64,000 bases of DNA, taken from assembly GCF_011386835.1 (NCBI RefSeq), contig NC_088809.1, positions 19,807,567 to 19,871,566 on the forward strand, read 5' to 3'. The position numbers and the translations under genes were made by a program. The notes beneath the pieces were generated by a model. That model had not been told where the DNA came from. It saw only the letters and a program-made list of their open reading frames with translations, and did no database searches. Positions 53,301 to 64,000 of this stretch are shown piece by piece. The DNA is from Chrysemys picta bellii. Taxonomy: Eukaryota > Chordata > Testudines > Emydidae. Position 1 is the stretch's first letter, and each line of letters opens with the position of its first letter.

Positions 53301-56300
53301 GCCGGCCTGTCTTGGTCTCGTATTCCACAACCACAGCGCAGATGTGGATGGCGTGAGGGTGAACCTGGAGCAAAACCAAAATTGGCAGCAGCTTTAGAGA
53401 AATGCAGTCACCCGTTTGGCTTCTGGGCAGCCCCTGCGGGGGAATGAGTCCCATGGGCTGTCCATAGACAAGAACCAGCAGCCACTGGAGTGGGGAAGCT
53501 AACAAGAACGGTTAGTTCAAGCCACTCTTTCCTGCAGCTCTCAGATGACAACCCAAGTGGACCTCCTGCTAAAGCCACAATTTATACCCCCTCTATCTTA
53601 CACGGCTCCACAGGAACAATTTTGCCTCTAGATATTCCACGCGGGGTACACCTCCATTGCAGTCAGAGGTGTGACTGCAGCACCAACCTTGATCTAGTAA
53701 CAACAACAAAATTTCAGGGTCTGTGCAAAAGCATCTGGGGTCTGGCCTTGGCCCGCAGTCCACCTATATTGCCTACCCCTGTGCTAGAGTCTATCATCAA
53801 GGGAGTTGTCCTTTAGTGCCCCCTGCTTGGAGGAATGCCAGAGCCCTGGTGAGCGGATCTCCCTTCCCCTGAGCAGATGGGGTTAGTTGCCCAGCAAGAC
53901 GGGGGTATGACATGCTCTCTACCTGAATCCTGTACCAGTCCCCGTCTCCCTGCATTATAATCATATAATATAAATATGTGGCGATATGCCTATCTCCTAG
54001 AACTGGAAGGGACCCTGAAAGGTCATAGAGTCCAGCCCCCTGCCTTCACTAGCAGGACCAAGTACTGATTGTGCCCCAGATCCCTAAGTGGCCCCCTCAA
54101 GGATTGAACTCACACCCCTGGGTTTAGCAGGCCAATGCTCAAACCACTGAGCTATCCCTCCCCCATTGCAAGAAGAGTGAGGTTTTGCTGCACCCCAAGT
54201 TCTCTCTGTTAGAGCTAGGGATGGAGCCAGACCTCCCTCCAGCCGGAGGGGCAATTGGGGGGAAGATGAGCTCTGCGTGTGCGCGTGGGACGTGTAACCG
54301 TGAAAGTATGCTGTGATCTGCACCTCTCACGCAAAACCAGGTCCGATCCCTGGCCCGAGCTGTTCCGCTGCTTCTCTCCAAATTACAGCGGAGGACGGTT
54401 TAGTTCAGCATCCCGTTGTCCTGAGCTAGCTTGTAACGGCGTCTCCGGCTTTGCAGGACACTTATGACTGCAGCAGAACTAAAGCCAGGTGAGTCTCAGG
54501 CCTGGCGCACACTCAGAGCGGAGGTATAGGGCTCTGCCCCATTCTGAGCTCCTGGTACAAAATGTGAACGAAAACAATCCCAAGGCCCGGAGCATTTACC
54601 TCCAGAATCCACCTCGCTCCCAAGCCATGGAAGCAGGGCCCTAGAGCAGCGAGAGCAGAGCGAGGCAGCCTCAGGGCACCAGAGTGGTAGCTGTGATGGA
54701 GACACTGAATCTGCATCCCATGTGTGAAAGACAAAGTACTGTTTGCCTTTGCGACCAGGAATAACAGGGAGCCACCTGTGCACAGGATGTGTTTCCTTAA
54801 AGGGGAAATCTCTACATTCCTGTCCCAGCCCCCAGATGCCCAACCATGCAGGGATCTGTCAGGATGGCTGGGGGGGGGGGGGGGGGTGAAAAGGGAGAGG
54901 ACTCTCTCAGGGTTGCTCAGTGGCCTAGATCACGCCAAGAAACAAAGTCCTTCGCCAGGGCTGATAGATTGCCCGGCTCCTGGAGGCTCACCTTGGAAGA
55001 GGAGGCAATCGAGTAGTAACGGGCCTGCAGGCGAGGCAGCAGCTCACAGAGGTGGTCGATGGGAGGTCGGAGAGAAGGTACATCCTGCAGGATGGCTAAT
55101 ATGTTCCTTCTGGCCTCCAAAACCCAGCTGAGGTACAGCGTCTAGGTGCACAGAGGGTGTAGACAGGAGAACAAGGCAAAGGTGAAATCCTGTGGCCTGT
55201 GAGACACAGGAGGTCAGATGAGAGGATCATAACCATCCCTCGTGGACTTAAAATCGGTGACTCTATCGGACATCAGTCACCAGGTTTCCCATCCCTTCCT
55301 TTGGCACAACGAAGGAGCAGCTCTGTGTAGGGGAGCTCAGCAACATGAGAGGACATCGTAGCAGAAACTCAGGGAGTTGCACCAAGATGGATGGGGCTGG
55401 GGGAAGTTAGTTCTGCAGGGCAGGTGGGAGCACTCTGCCTGCCATCAGCAAAGCCACTCCCAGGGATACCTGCACTCGCGGCCTTTAAACTTCTCCCCCA
55501 GAATACTCCTCCGCCCACCCCACCCTGCCAGGCGCGACCTCCTTGCCCTGTCACGTGGCACAGACCAAGCATGATAGGACTCTTGGGGTTCACCCAGCCT
55601 CCCACCTAATAACCAAGGCAAGCCACCGCTAAGGCCTCTGTTCGTTCTCTCCACCGGCACCCGGACACTTGGCAGCGACAAAAATTAGGGGCAAAATTTT
55701 CAAAAATGCCTACGACACATAGGCTCCAAAGTCCCATGTTCAGAAGTGACTGAGACACGTGGGTGCCTGAGTCTCATTGGAGATCAATGAGATTTAGGCT
55801 CCTAATGCCAATGTTTTGGGAAAGAACAAAAAACACACACACTCATCAAAACCTTCCTTGTCTTTTTCTCCCGTCTACCTGCTGCTGCCCAAGGCTCTAC
55901 CAGGGATTTGTAGACACCTGGCTGTCTCTGGTGGATATTCAGGGGTTTAACTACTCATGACACCTAGTTAACCCTTTCCTAGTGGCAAAACCAATTACAA
56001 GGTTTGTGGGCCATTATTTACTTTAAGTATGATCTTCCTCCCTTGTTTTGCCTTGACACATCATCAGCCTTGGACACGTAGATGGATAATTAGTTCAGCC
56101 CCAGTTACATTACAAAGAGGGTAAAATATTTTACATTTACCACAAAAAAAAAAAAAAAAAAAGTCTATGTAAATCCTCATACTTCAAGGCATAAGCCAAC
56201 CTCTGACAGGTGTCAGGAAGGAACTTTTACAAACAAGATACTCCCTGGTTATCCATCCAGGGCTTCCTCAGACCATCCTGTGATGGATCCAGTAGCAGCC

Positions 56301-59300
56301 AGTGTCAGAAAGAGGACATTGAGCTAGATAGACCCGTCTGGCAATTCCTAGACAGGCCACGCAGAGAGAATCCCCGTTAAACAGCCTCCTTGCCCGCCAA
56401 AGCAGTGGCATGCTCACCTTCCCCTCGGCAGCGGAAGACGCCATCTTGCGGAGGTGCTCCTGCTCGTTGGGGTCTGTGGCGTACTGAGCCAGCTCGTACA
56501 GGACGTTGGTGCGCGGCGGGTTGGTGATGTCCAGGTAATAGGTCAGGGCCGTTCGGTACGTGGTGGGGCAGGGGAACGGATGCTTCTTATTGGATTCCTC
56601 TGGGGAAGGGAAAAGAGGTTGAAATTCAGCGACACTTGAGACTCTGTGAGGCCGTTAGAAAGGAAGTTCACAAGGAAGACCACATTTATGGGGAAACAGA
56701 CACAGAAAGGGGAACTGACTTCATGGAAGGCAGTGTGGCCTAGTGGATCAAGCACCCTCGGAACAAATCTGTAATCACTAAGTGTAGTTCACGCTAATCA
56801 CCAGCACAAATGCTCCGTGACTACCCCACGATGACCAGCCACGTAAGCTGGAGTTAATTCAGGTTAGTGAGCTAGGAAAGACCCCAAGGTATGCTGCCTG
56901 TGGCTGTAATGGACAGAGAGGGCACTGCAGGCAGGGATCTTGTCGTCACTACCTGCATGTTAAAGTGGACAAGCTGCTTCACTTTCTCAAAACTGGGGCA
57001 CTGGTTCTCGGCCACCAGGAAGTTGCCTTGAGAGGGCAAAGCTTGGGTGTCCCTGCCCTATAACAACCTGTTTTCAAGGAGTCCAGTCTAGGCTACTGCC
57101 CAATACAAAAGAACAGAATGGTAGGTGGGAAGGCCGCACGCCCCACGCGGTGTCCTTTCATAGTTTTACATGCTGTCCTGCCAGAGCGCCGTTGAGGAGA
57201 GTCAACAACCTTGTCTGAGTCTGCTGAGAACAATGTGTGTAAGTGCAGTGCTGTGCCGAGGGCGTTATCACTGCACAGTTCAATACACGGCAAGTCAGGG
57301 ACGAACCCTTTGATTAAATCATGGCGCTAGGGAACAAGTGCGGTTCTGGTGCTGCAGAGTATCCGCTAACATAGAGGGAGGACACAGCAGGCTCGCTCTG
57401 GTACCCTGTAACTAGGGGCATGGCAGTTGCCTCACTTGTGCATACAGCTGTGTAGCACGGTCACAATAGAGCTACTTAATTAGGTAACAGCACTCAAACT
57501 CGGCAGTAATCCTGCCTCAGTGCAGGGGATGGAACAGACGACCTCTTGAGGTCTCTTTGAGCCCTATGTTTCTAGGATGAATTATCTGTATTTTGGTGGC
57601 AATAAGCCATGGTCTCAGACCAAAACTCAGCAGCGCTAGATGCTGTACAAACACAGAACTAAAACATGGTCCCCGCCCCACAGAGACAGCAGGATCGGAC
57701 GTTCTTCCTAATCTGGGTCCTGACGGAAAGGCAGAAGGCGCAAATCCACTGCCCTGATTCGGAGAGCCTCAGGCCACGTAGGATCCAAACCAAACGATCC
57801 TTCTCTGCAAAAATACTGATCGCGTGATCAAAAGCAGCTCTTCAGTTCGTCTCATCTAGGAATAACCCCGCTCTGCATAAGTAACACACACAAACTCAGA
57901 CACACGTAAAAGAAAAGGAGCGATTTTCCGCTCGGCTGCTGGAAAGATGGCTCGTTTGGACTACTAACCATCCAGGTTGTTTAAGGACATGATCACATCC
58001 AAATCTGCGCCCAGAATCTCGCCGATCTGGTTCACTAGTGATGTGTCGTTGGCTGGGTACACAGCAACATGGTCCCCGGACTCATACCTAGGGAGAGGAA
58101 AAGGATGTCAACATGCAACACCAAGAGTGGGTCACGTCCAGTCAAACAGGTGCAAGCACACCAGCTAGAAGTGCAGCACGAAGTGGAACATGCAAAAAGC
58201 GTCTCCTTTACAATCTGCAGTGAATTATTATCTGCATTGATCTGTAGGGGTCAGAGAGATTCTCCGTGCTTGTTTAATCTAAAAGCCAAATACTAGTCGT
58301 AACAGGGAGGCAAAACTATTTTATTACATGCTTTTGCACTACGTGGCCCCTTTGGAATAACCATTTTTAAAAGGGGTCTTTTCAGGAAGACGGACAGACA
58401 CCCCACGCCCCCTGTGCAATAGCTTAGTTTCAGAGTTAATTCAGTGAAATATCATCACTACTTGATGTCAGATCCTAACACGTTTGCAAGCAGATGACAG
58501 AGCTAACACAGCTAGAAACCGATGAGCGAGAGGCAATGTTTTGAAGTTATAATGAACATATTGATGTTTCCTCATTTCCCCACTCTCCAGAACACAGCAC
58601 TATTCCATACGAAAGCATCAGCTTCCAAGAACATCTGGCTCATCAGAGCTCAATAAGGGTTAAGGAACCAAGAGGGACTGGGGCGGGGGGGGGGGGGGGG
58701 GGGGGAACAAAAACTTTTGGTCCAGGTTAATTTCATCTTTAGATTCAGTTCCCCCCCCCTCTCCCCCAGCGATCACAAAAGCATAGGGCCAAATTCTATC
58801 CCTTGATATCCAGAGTGAAAAGGAAGCCATGTATGCACAGCAGAGAGCAGAATCTGGTCCTTCACTGCCAACACACCTAGAAACTAAGCTAAACAGCACC
58901 AGGTGGATCATCCTACGTTCTTGAAGACTCCCTAAACTTAAGTTTAGGGGTGAAAGCCTGGCCCTACTGAAGTTTCGTCACTGACTTCGATAGGGCCAGG
59001 ATTTCACCCCAGAAAAGATGCCCTTTGCCTCTGAATCCAAAGGACCCTAAGGCCTCTGACACCTTCCTCTGCTTTAAGAGTACACCAGCTAAGTTTCTGC
59101 ACCCTCTTCTACAGGCCTCAGCCTGCCAGACATCAGAACTAGCAAAGCCACTTACTACTATTACAGAGGTTTAAGTATAAGGTTGCCTGTTTCAACCTCA
59201 AAAACAACGAGGAATCCGGTGGCACCTTAAAGACTAACAGATTTATTTGGGCACAAGCTTTTGTGGGTAAAAAACCCACTTCTTCAGATGCATGGAGCAA

Positions 59301-60796
59301 AAAGGACTGGAACTGAAAGGGTGGGGGGGAAGACCTGCTGGACCCAGGCTAGAAAAGACACCTCTGGCCTGTGAAGGACTCTACCTGAACCAATATCTAG
59401 GGTGAGGAATTATTATTTGTAATCAGTTTCTTTAGTGAATCTAGCTTAGTTTGCGTGCTTTGTATAATTTTCTTAGTAATCTGCTTTGCTCTATTTGCCA
59501 CCTCTTTATCCACTTAAAATACGCCCTTTTGTAGTTAATATGATTATCTATTGTTTACAACAGGGGTAGGCAACCCATGGCACGTGTGCCAAAGGCAGCA
59601 CGTGAGCTGATTTTCAGTGGCACTCACACTGCCCGGGTCCTAGCCAGCGTTCTGGGGGGCTCTGCATTTTAATTTCATTTTAAATGAAGCTTCTTAAACA
59701 TTTTAAAAACCTTATTTACTTTACATACAACAATAGTTTAGTTATAAATTATAGACTTATAGAAAGAGACCTTCTAAAAACGTTAAAATGTATGACTGGC
59801 ACGCGAAACCTTAAATTAGAGTGAATAAATGAAGACTCGGCACACCACTTCTGAAAGGTTGCTGACGCCTGGTTTATAACATAACCAAGTTTATACAATT
59901 TCTAAGCCGGGGGGCGGGGAGCTGTGCATACCTTCCTCCACTTCAAGGGAGGAGGCAAACTTTATATAACTTTGGGCTTGTACCCCCATAGGGGGTGTGA
60001 ACATCTGGGTGCTGTAGTAAGTCCCTTAAGTGGAGTCCTCCCAGAGCTGATCTCAGTGTCTGTATCTTCTGCAGCTGGGGTGGGCCCTGCCTGTGCACTT
60101 TGCTGGAGAAGGCTTAAGAGCCGGGCTCAGCAAGACAGGGTTCAAGGGGGCCCAGGCTGGCAGAAAAAAGCAGGCTCAGTGATATCTTCACCACCTCTGG
60201 TAACATCTCAGGGGGTTCAGCCCATCACAGAGGGATGCCTGAACAGCACTGTTTGAAGGGCGGCCAAAAAGATTAGTGTCCTGCTCCCATTACGATGCTC
60301 TCTTCTTCTAGCATATTTACTGAAGAAGGAGCCCAAAGAACACTAGACCGCAGCTCTAGGGCTTCCTCAACTGTTACCGACACATACCGCCACCTCTGGG
60401 GTGGAACACGGCAGCCATTCTATGACCAAACAACACAGTATTTAAGACGGGAGGAAATAACTGCAAGGAGAAATATAAACAGACGGGAGGAAATAACTGC
60501 AAGGAGAAATATAAAAAGTGATCAAAGTTATCCTGATCCAAAACCTTTGGGTGCCAGAAAGCGCAATAGCGAGCCTCCGTTCTAAGCTGGACAAGTCAGG
60601 CACGTGAATTCCCAAGCTTCACTTATGGTCCCCCCACCTCGTCCCAGTATAAGGAAAATATCCCCCAGTGGAGGGGTACCTGATTTTGGAGCCAGAGATG
60701 TCCAGTTCCAAGTGCATGAGGTGCCTCTCTCCGCCCTGGTTCAGTTTTCGGTTCAGGGTAACAGGTGCCAGGAAAGGGTTCTTTGCATCGAACGGG
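50161..60796 (-). CDS. POR: POR, NADPH-cytochrome P450 reductase (last eight exons; 5' part outside window)
   Basis: ER-anchored diflavin reductase that passes electrons from NADPH via FAD and FMN to microsomal P450s, heme oxygenase and squalene monooxygenase. Exons in gene order: 60796-60680, 58087-57969, 56599-56418, 55141-54992, 53364-53097, 52226-52081, 51609-51524 and 50305-50161 (stop at 50163-50161). Total 1213 nt, about 403 residues of a usual 680. Visible motifs: PFDAKNPFLAPV; YESGDHVAVYPAN; the FAD motif RYYSIASSS and GVATTWL; the NADPH pyrophosphate loop GPGTGIAPFVGF; YYGCRHENEDYLYREEL; VCGDARSMARDVQ; and the C-terminal YSLDVWS with the conserved Trp that stacks on FAD. The membrane anchor and FMN domain must lie beyond 64000. 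All junctions are in frame. Confidence 0.96.
50540..50720 (-). mobile_element. MIR-like SINE relic
   Basis: GTGTCTTGCCAAAGGCTATT, TGGCAGAGCTGGGGGAGAAC and AGGCCTGTGCTTAGACCA form a reversed MIR pattern. A second one is at 52330-52430 (AAGTGACTTGGACAAGGTCT, GTGGCGGAGCAGGGAATT). Both are in POR introns. Confidence 0.5.
53097..53364 (-). CDS. POR: POR exon with FAD/NADPH-binding core
   Basis: The largest POR exon in the window, 268 nt, 89 codons plus one base. It begins VHPHAIHICAVVVEYETK, contains the FAD-side motif GVATTWL and the phosphate-binding loop GPGTGIAPF, and ends with QERAWLKQQ before the donor G|gtgagt. Acceptor at 53366-53365, donor at 53096-53095. Confidence 0.94.
53957..54164 (-). 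mobile_element. Turtle tRNA-derived SINE (Cry-type), second copy
   Basis: Same family and orientation as the copy at 41857: tRNA-like head GATAGCTCAGTGGTTTGAGC, B-box region GTGTGAGTTCAATCC, and a tail with GGTCCCTTCCAGTTC. In a POR intron, sense to POR. Confidence 0.88.
56168..56355 (+). mobile_element. CR1 LINE 3' end fragment
   Basis: CAGTGTCAGAAAGAGGACAT and GAGCTAGATAGACCCGTCTG match the CR1 3' tail pattern, preceded by TGACAGGTGTCAGGAAGGAA. A poly-A run lies at 56146-56162 just before it. POR intron. Confidence 0.6.
57520..57580 (+). mobile_element. CR1-type 3' tail fragment
   Basis: GACGACCTCTTGAGGTCTCT followed by TGTTTCTAGGATGA corresponds to the end of CR1-like LINEs. Similar tails are at 13805-13860 and 61880-61960 (GTCCCTTCTGACCTTAGAGT). 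These are short and old. Confidence 0.5.
58685..58705 (+). repeat. 21-base G homopolymer
   Basis: Uninterrupted G run in a POR intron, with a shorter C run at about 58751. Other pure runs: G at 13236-13251, 48266-48283, 54870-54886; C at 35981-35998 and 45924-45940. Confidence 0.85.
59205..59305 (+). mobile_element. Diverged relative of the fold-back repeat family
   Basis: Carries GGTGGCACCTTAAAGACTAA, then CACAAGCTTTTGTGGGTAAA and AACCCACTTCTTCAGATGCA, parallel to one arm of the copies at 10725 and 22803 but clearly older. Only one arm is present and no target duplication is evident. In a POR intron. Confidence 0.7.
59561..59871 (+). mobile_element. Non-autonomous hAT (Charlie-like) element
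   Basis: 311 bp from CAGGGGTAGGCAACCC to GGTTGCTGACGCCTG, an imperfect terminal inverted repeat pair. Flanks GTTTACAA at 59553-59560 and GTTTATAA at 59872-59879 form an 8-bp target duplication with one mismatch. In a POR intron. Confidence 0.88.
60445..60515 (+). repeat. 36-bp direct duplication
   Basis: GACGGGAGGAAATAACTGCA and the following AGGAGAAATATAAA occur twice in tandem (60445-60479 and 60481-60515) with no difference seen. Recent local duplication 165 bp from a POR exon. Confidence 0.85.
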
Positions 60797-61029
60797 CTGG
60801 AGGGAACAGCAAACACTCCGTTTACAACCAGACTGGACTGTATTCTTGTTCTGTGCAACTTAAAGCACTAGTAGCTTCACCCCCACTGCACTGATCTTTT
60901 GGTTCGTTTTCTTCCTTTTTCTAATGGAGCTTCTCTCTTTTTTTTTTTTTTGGATAGGTCAGTAGTTGACTTTACACAGAGTAATAGCTGGCTGGCTTGG
61001 CAGCATGAAAACATTAATGGACAAGACCT

Positions 61030-61150
61030 TCCCAGTCCAGGTCCTTCTACTTATGGGTCTTCCCCATCTATAAAATGGGGATATCATCTCTTTTGTAAAG
61101 TGCTTTGAGATCTACAGATGAAACGCACTATATAAGAGCGAGGTATTAAT
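61030..61150 (+). mobile_element. MIR-type tail fragment
   Basis: TCTATAAAATGGGGATATCA and AAGTGCTTTGAGATCTACAG followed by CACTATATAAGAGC, the 3' end typical of turtle MIR/CORE-SINEs. A similar tail is at 12190-12270. POR intron. Confidence 0.6.
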
Positions 61151-62859
61151 ATTACTGTTCCCACCACAATCTGACCCTCCCCCTTCCCTATATGGCCGGA
61201 ATACACTTTATTCCACTTTGCAGCACTTGGTTCTAGAAGACTCCCAGGTCACCACCTACAGCCTGATTGCTGACGCATGGGGACGAATGCAGAGCTCCCT
61301 GCATTAAGTCTACAAGCAGGTGCCTGGGAGATTACAAATTAGTCTCTTTCCACTTACAATTAGAGATGTGATGGCCCAGGTTCTTTCGATAAACTTTAAA
61401 ACAGTCCCTACAAAAATAATAAAACCTAGCAGCGAATCTTCGGCAAAAGCACAAAAGTAGCCAAACCAAAAGAGAGAAGAGACCCGCAACTCCCTCCCAA
61501 TCTTACTCGCCCTCATGCATCTCCCACCTCCCGAAAAGTCCAAGGCAAATCAATAGGTTTTGCAGAATGCCCACCCAATCCAAGTTGCTACAGGTGCTGC
61601 TTTAATCAAGGTTACAAAGAAAGGGCTTCAAATCCGGCCTGTAAGTTTGTTCCTGCCCCGAGGCAGATGCCAGCACGTAGCACTTTAACTACCTGGTATG
61701 TAGGTGCAACAGGTACATAGGCACTAAAAGGCTTTTCTAGAGCACATATCGTCATAGTGTCTGAGCAGCACATATGCACTAGTGAATTGAGCCCAAATGC
61801 CCAGGTGAGATAAGGAAGGATTATAACCTCCCCTCGTACTGATGGGGAAAACGAAGTGCGGAAGCAATTTCCTCGAAGGCCATCCAGCACGTCAGTGGCC
61901 TGCAATGTGCAGGTCACACTAGATGCTCATGGTGGTCCCTTCTGACCTTAGAGTCTATGAGTAGCAAAGCCAAGAACAGATCCCTGATCGGACTGGTGTT
62001 TGAGACGCTAAATGAGCATTCAGCCTCTCAAATCTGCACACTGTTAAAAAGCCCTGGTTAAAAACGTGGCCTCTGGTGTTTAGAGCAAGTACCAGTTCCT
62101 TCCTGCCAGAAAGGGGTGTTTTGTTACAGCCTGTTCTAAGTGTTGCAATTCCCCTGTAGCTCCCAAGAGGGAAAACAGCTCCTGTGACCTGAACCCAGCT
62201 AGCATTTCTCCCTCCGCAGCATTCTGGGAGGGTGCGCAGCGTTTCACACATGCCAGAGTCATGTTACCAAATGCGGCACCGCTCATGAGCCAACCCAAAG
62301 AATAGTTGCCTAAGGGGAAGAACAACCAGTGTCCTCACTGAGAGGACGCAGAGGGTGACCTTGCACCTGGTATCAGATGACTTTCTGTTGGATCGCAGCT
62401 TCGCCGCTTTACAGGGCCAAACCTCTGAAGGTTAAACAGACACCGCAGGGAAAATGCAATTGACTTTTCATGAGGTTTCATCCTCCCAGGTTCTGTGCCA
62501 AGCGCTGGTTTCTGTCTGCAAATTGGTGATGCTGTCCCCACCCTCTCTGGAGCATGTTTCAATAGACATTGCAACATGTGCATGAGTCTTCTGAGAGTCA
62601 CATGGGTTTTCCTCACTGGCCTTCTACACTCAAGGGAGCAGAGGGTATTTCACAACATACTGGAGTTCTGAATCCCTCCTTGCTGCTACTTGGGACTTCC
62701 TTGCAGGAACAGCCATTCCAGAAGGGCAGCTAAGAGAGGGCTATGGCTTGGAAGCTCCTTCCACCCCCCACCCCCCCATCTATCTATCTATCGTACGTAT
62801 ATGGCCCCCATTACTGTAGTGTAATGTATTTACCCTCACCACATCCCATGAGGGTAGTA

Positions 62860-63010
62860 CCATTATCCCAATTATAAAGGTGGCAAACTGAGGCACAGAA
62901 AGACTAAGTGACTTGCCCCAGGTCACACGTGAAGTCTGTGGCAGAGCAGGGAATTGACCCCTGATCTCCCAAGTCACAGTCTAGGGCCTAACCCACTGCG
63001 CCACCCTTCC
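62860..63010 (-). mobile_element. MIR/CORE-SINE with tRNA-like head
   Basis: Contains AACTGAGGCACAGAAAGACT, AAGTGACTTGCCCCAGGTCA and, at the far end, CTAACCCACTGCGCCACC, the complement of a tRNA-like A-box region. One of the better preserved copies here. POR intron. Confidence 0.8.
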
Positions 63011-64000
63011 TCTCTTCTTCCACCCCCCTAAATGAGTTGAAAGTTAGTACGATGCAATCTTGTAACCTGGCAAAGTGTTATAAGATGCATCAATGCACTC
63101 TCTCTCTCACTAGCCCAAAATGGCTCCTCCTGGTAGCATGGAAAACCAGATCATTGGATCTGAAGAGGCCCTCTAGTGGGACATTTACCCCATCCATCAT
63201 GCTGCAATTCAACAGGCCTGATCTCATTATCTTTACACCGTCCCTAAGGAATGGGTGTCTAGCCTTGACTATCCGGGCACAGCCTCCCTTGGCAGCTGGA
63301 TCATTACGGTTATTCCTGATACTTAACCTGAGTTTACCCTGCTGCAAGTGATCTCTTTCCTCCTCCTCCTGTCCTACATGAAACTGATGCCTCTCCCCTG
63401 CAGAAGACAGCTGGCTTCCCCCTTAGACTTCCTCCCAGGCCTCAATATTTCATTACAACATTTGTGGTTCTGCTCTGAACTCGCCAATGCATTTGTCTCT
63501 TGAGAAAGTGGTAAATAAAGATGAATCAAGCTGCAATACCTAAACCAATGTCACAAGTGCAGTGCTGAAGCTACCGGATCATTTTAAACTCAGGGCCTCT
63601 GAGCCACTGCCTGCTTCTCTCATTCCAGCAGAGCTGGTATCAGGACTGTCTTACCCATCCCATATAGACCAACCCCCGACTCAATATAGCACAAAGGGAA
63701 GAAAAGAAAATGAAAAGGTCAGCTCTTCGCCTGCAGAATGCTTTTTCTTGGAAACTGAATCAGGGCTCTGGAATGAGACAGGACAGAACAGAGTTCTAAG
63801 TGAAAGTTAGTAGCAGCATTTCTGTCAAGTCACCGTGGGACACCACTTCTGTTTTTCAATCTCGACCCTGGTATTTTACAGCCACACCTTCAAAGAATGT
63901 GGCTTTTAGGAGGCCACGTTAGGGCAATGACAACTTCCAGCAGAGCATTTAATAACAGGCTTTGAAGGACGTGCTCCTTGACTTTTCTGCACTGACCACT

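Larger units (their letters stand above)
60797..64000 (-). other. POR intron (5' side runs out of window)
   Basis: No further POR exon was found upstream of 60796: none of the reading frames on the minus strand encodes the end of the FMN domain or the linker before PFDAKNPF. The stretch holds a MIR-like tail at about 61030-61150, a CR1-type tail at 61880-61960, a MIR-like SINE at 62860-63010 and a short TATC run at 62779-62791. Otherwise I see nothing to name. Confidence 0.7.

Noticed and set aside
60797..64000. Search for further POR exons (FMN-domain end and linker)
   Set aside because: No minus-strand frame encodes the expected linker upstream of PFDAKNPF; the next exon is presumably beyond the window.

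Overview
This window is vertebrate nuclear DNA, most probably from a cryptodire turtle. It carries intron-rich genes and copies of the tRNA-derived SINE known from tortoises and other cryptodires (the strand with a GATAGCTCAGTGGTTTGAGC-type head). It also has CR1 LINE 3' ends, MIR/CORE-SINE relics, hAT and Tc1/mariner-type MITEs, and many copies of a fold-back repeat that I associate with turtle genomes. No prokaryotic, viral or CRISPR features are present. The species call is an inference from repeats I recognise, not from a search.

Four protein-coding genes are present, in the order MDH2 (minus), STYXL1 (plus), TMEM120A (plus), POR (minus). This matches, in inverted orientation, the human 7q11.23 block POR-TMEM120A-STYXL1-MDH2. 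I rebuilt exons by hand from acceptor/donor pairs, and every junction keeps the reading frame. MDH2 (485-8933) has five coding exons, 185 codons; its C-terminal half lies before base 1. STYXL1 (10329-26346) is complete: nine coding exons, 330 residues, with a dead phosphatase signature. TMEM120A (31064-45881) is complete: twelve exons, 341 residues. POR (50161-60796) has its last eight exons, about 403 residues covering the FAD and NADPH domains; its FMN domain lies beyond base 64000.

Layout: 1-8933 MDH2 with repeat-rich introns; 8.3-9.5 kb a CpG island and divergent MDH2/STYXL1 promoter followed by a short RFX-like minisatellite; 10.3-26.3 kb STYXL1; 26.3-29.6 kb repeat-rich spacer; 29.65-30.85 kb a C-rich 39-bp minisatellite abutting the TMEM120A CpG promoter; 31.1-45.9 kb TMEM120A; 45.9-50.2 kb convergent 3' regions of TMEM120A and POR; 50.2-64 kb POR.

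The genes are housekeeping: mitochondrial malate dehydrogenase, a mitochondrial pseudophosphatase, an ER/nuclear-envelope CoA-binding membrane protein, and the ER electron donor to cytochromes P450. I see no novel multi-gene system. The most interesting signals are: a fold-back retroposon family whose copies here are each bounded by 10-13 bp target duplications; a minisatellite with a recent 120-bp duplication beside the TMEM120A promoter; a tandem array that repeats the TMEM120A exon 1 splice donor six times; and a cluster of RFX-like half-sites in the divergent promoter.
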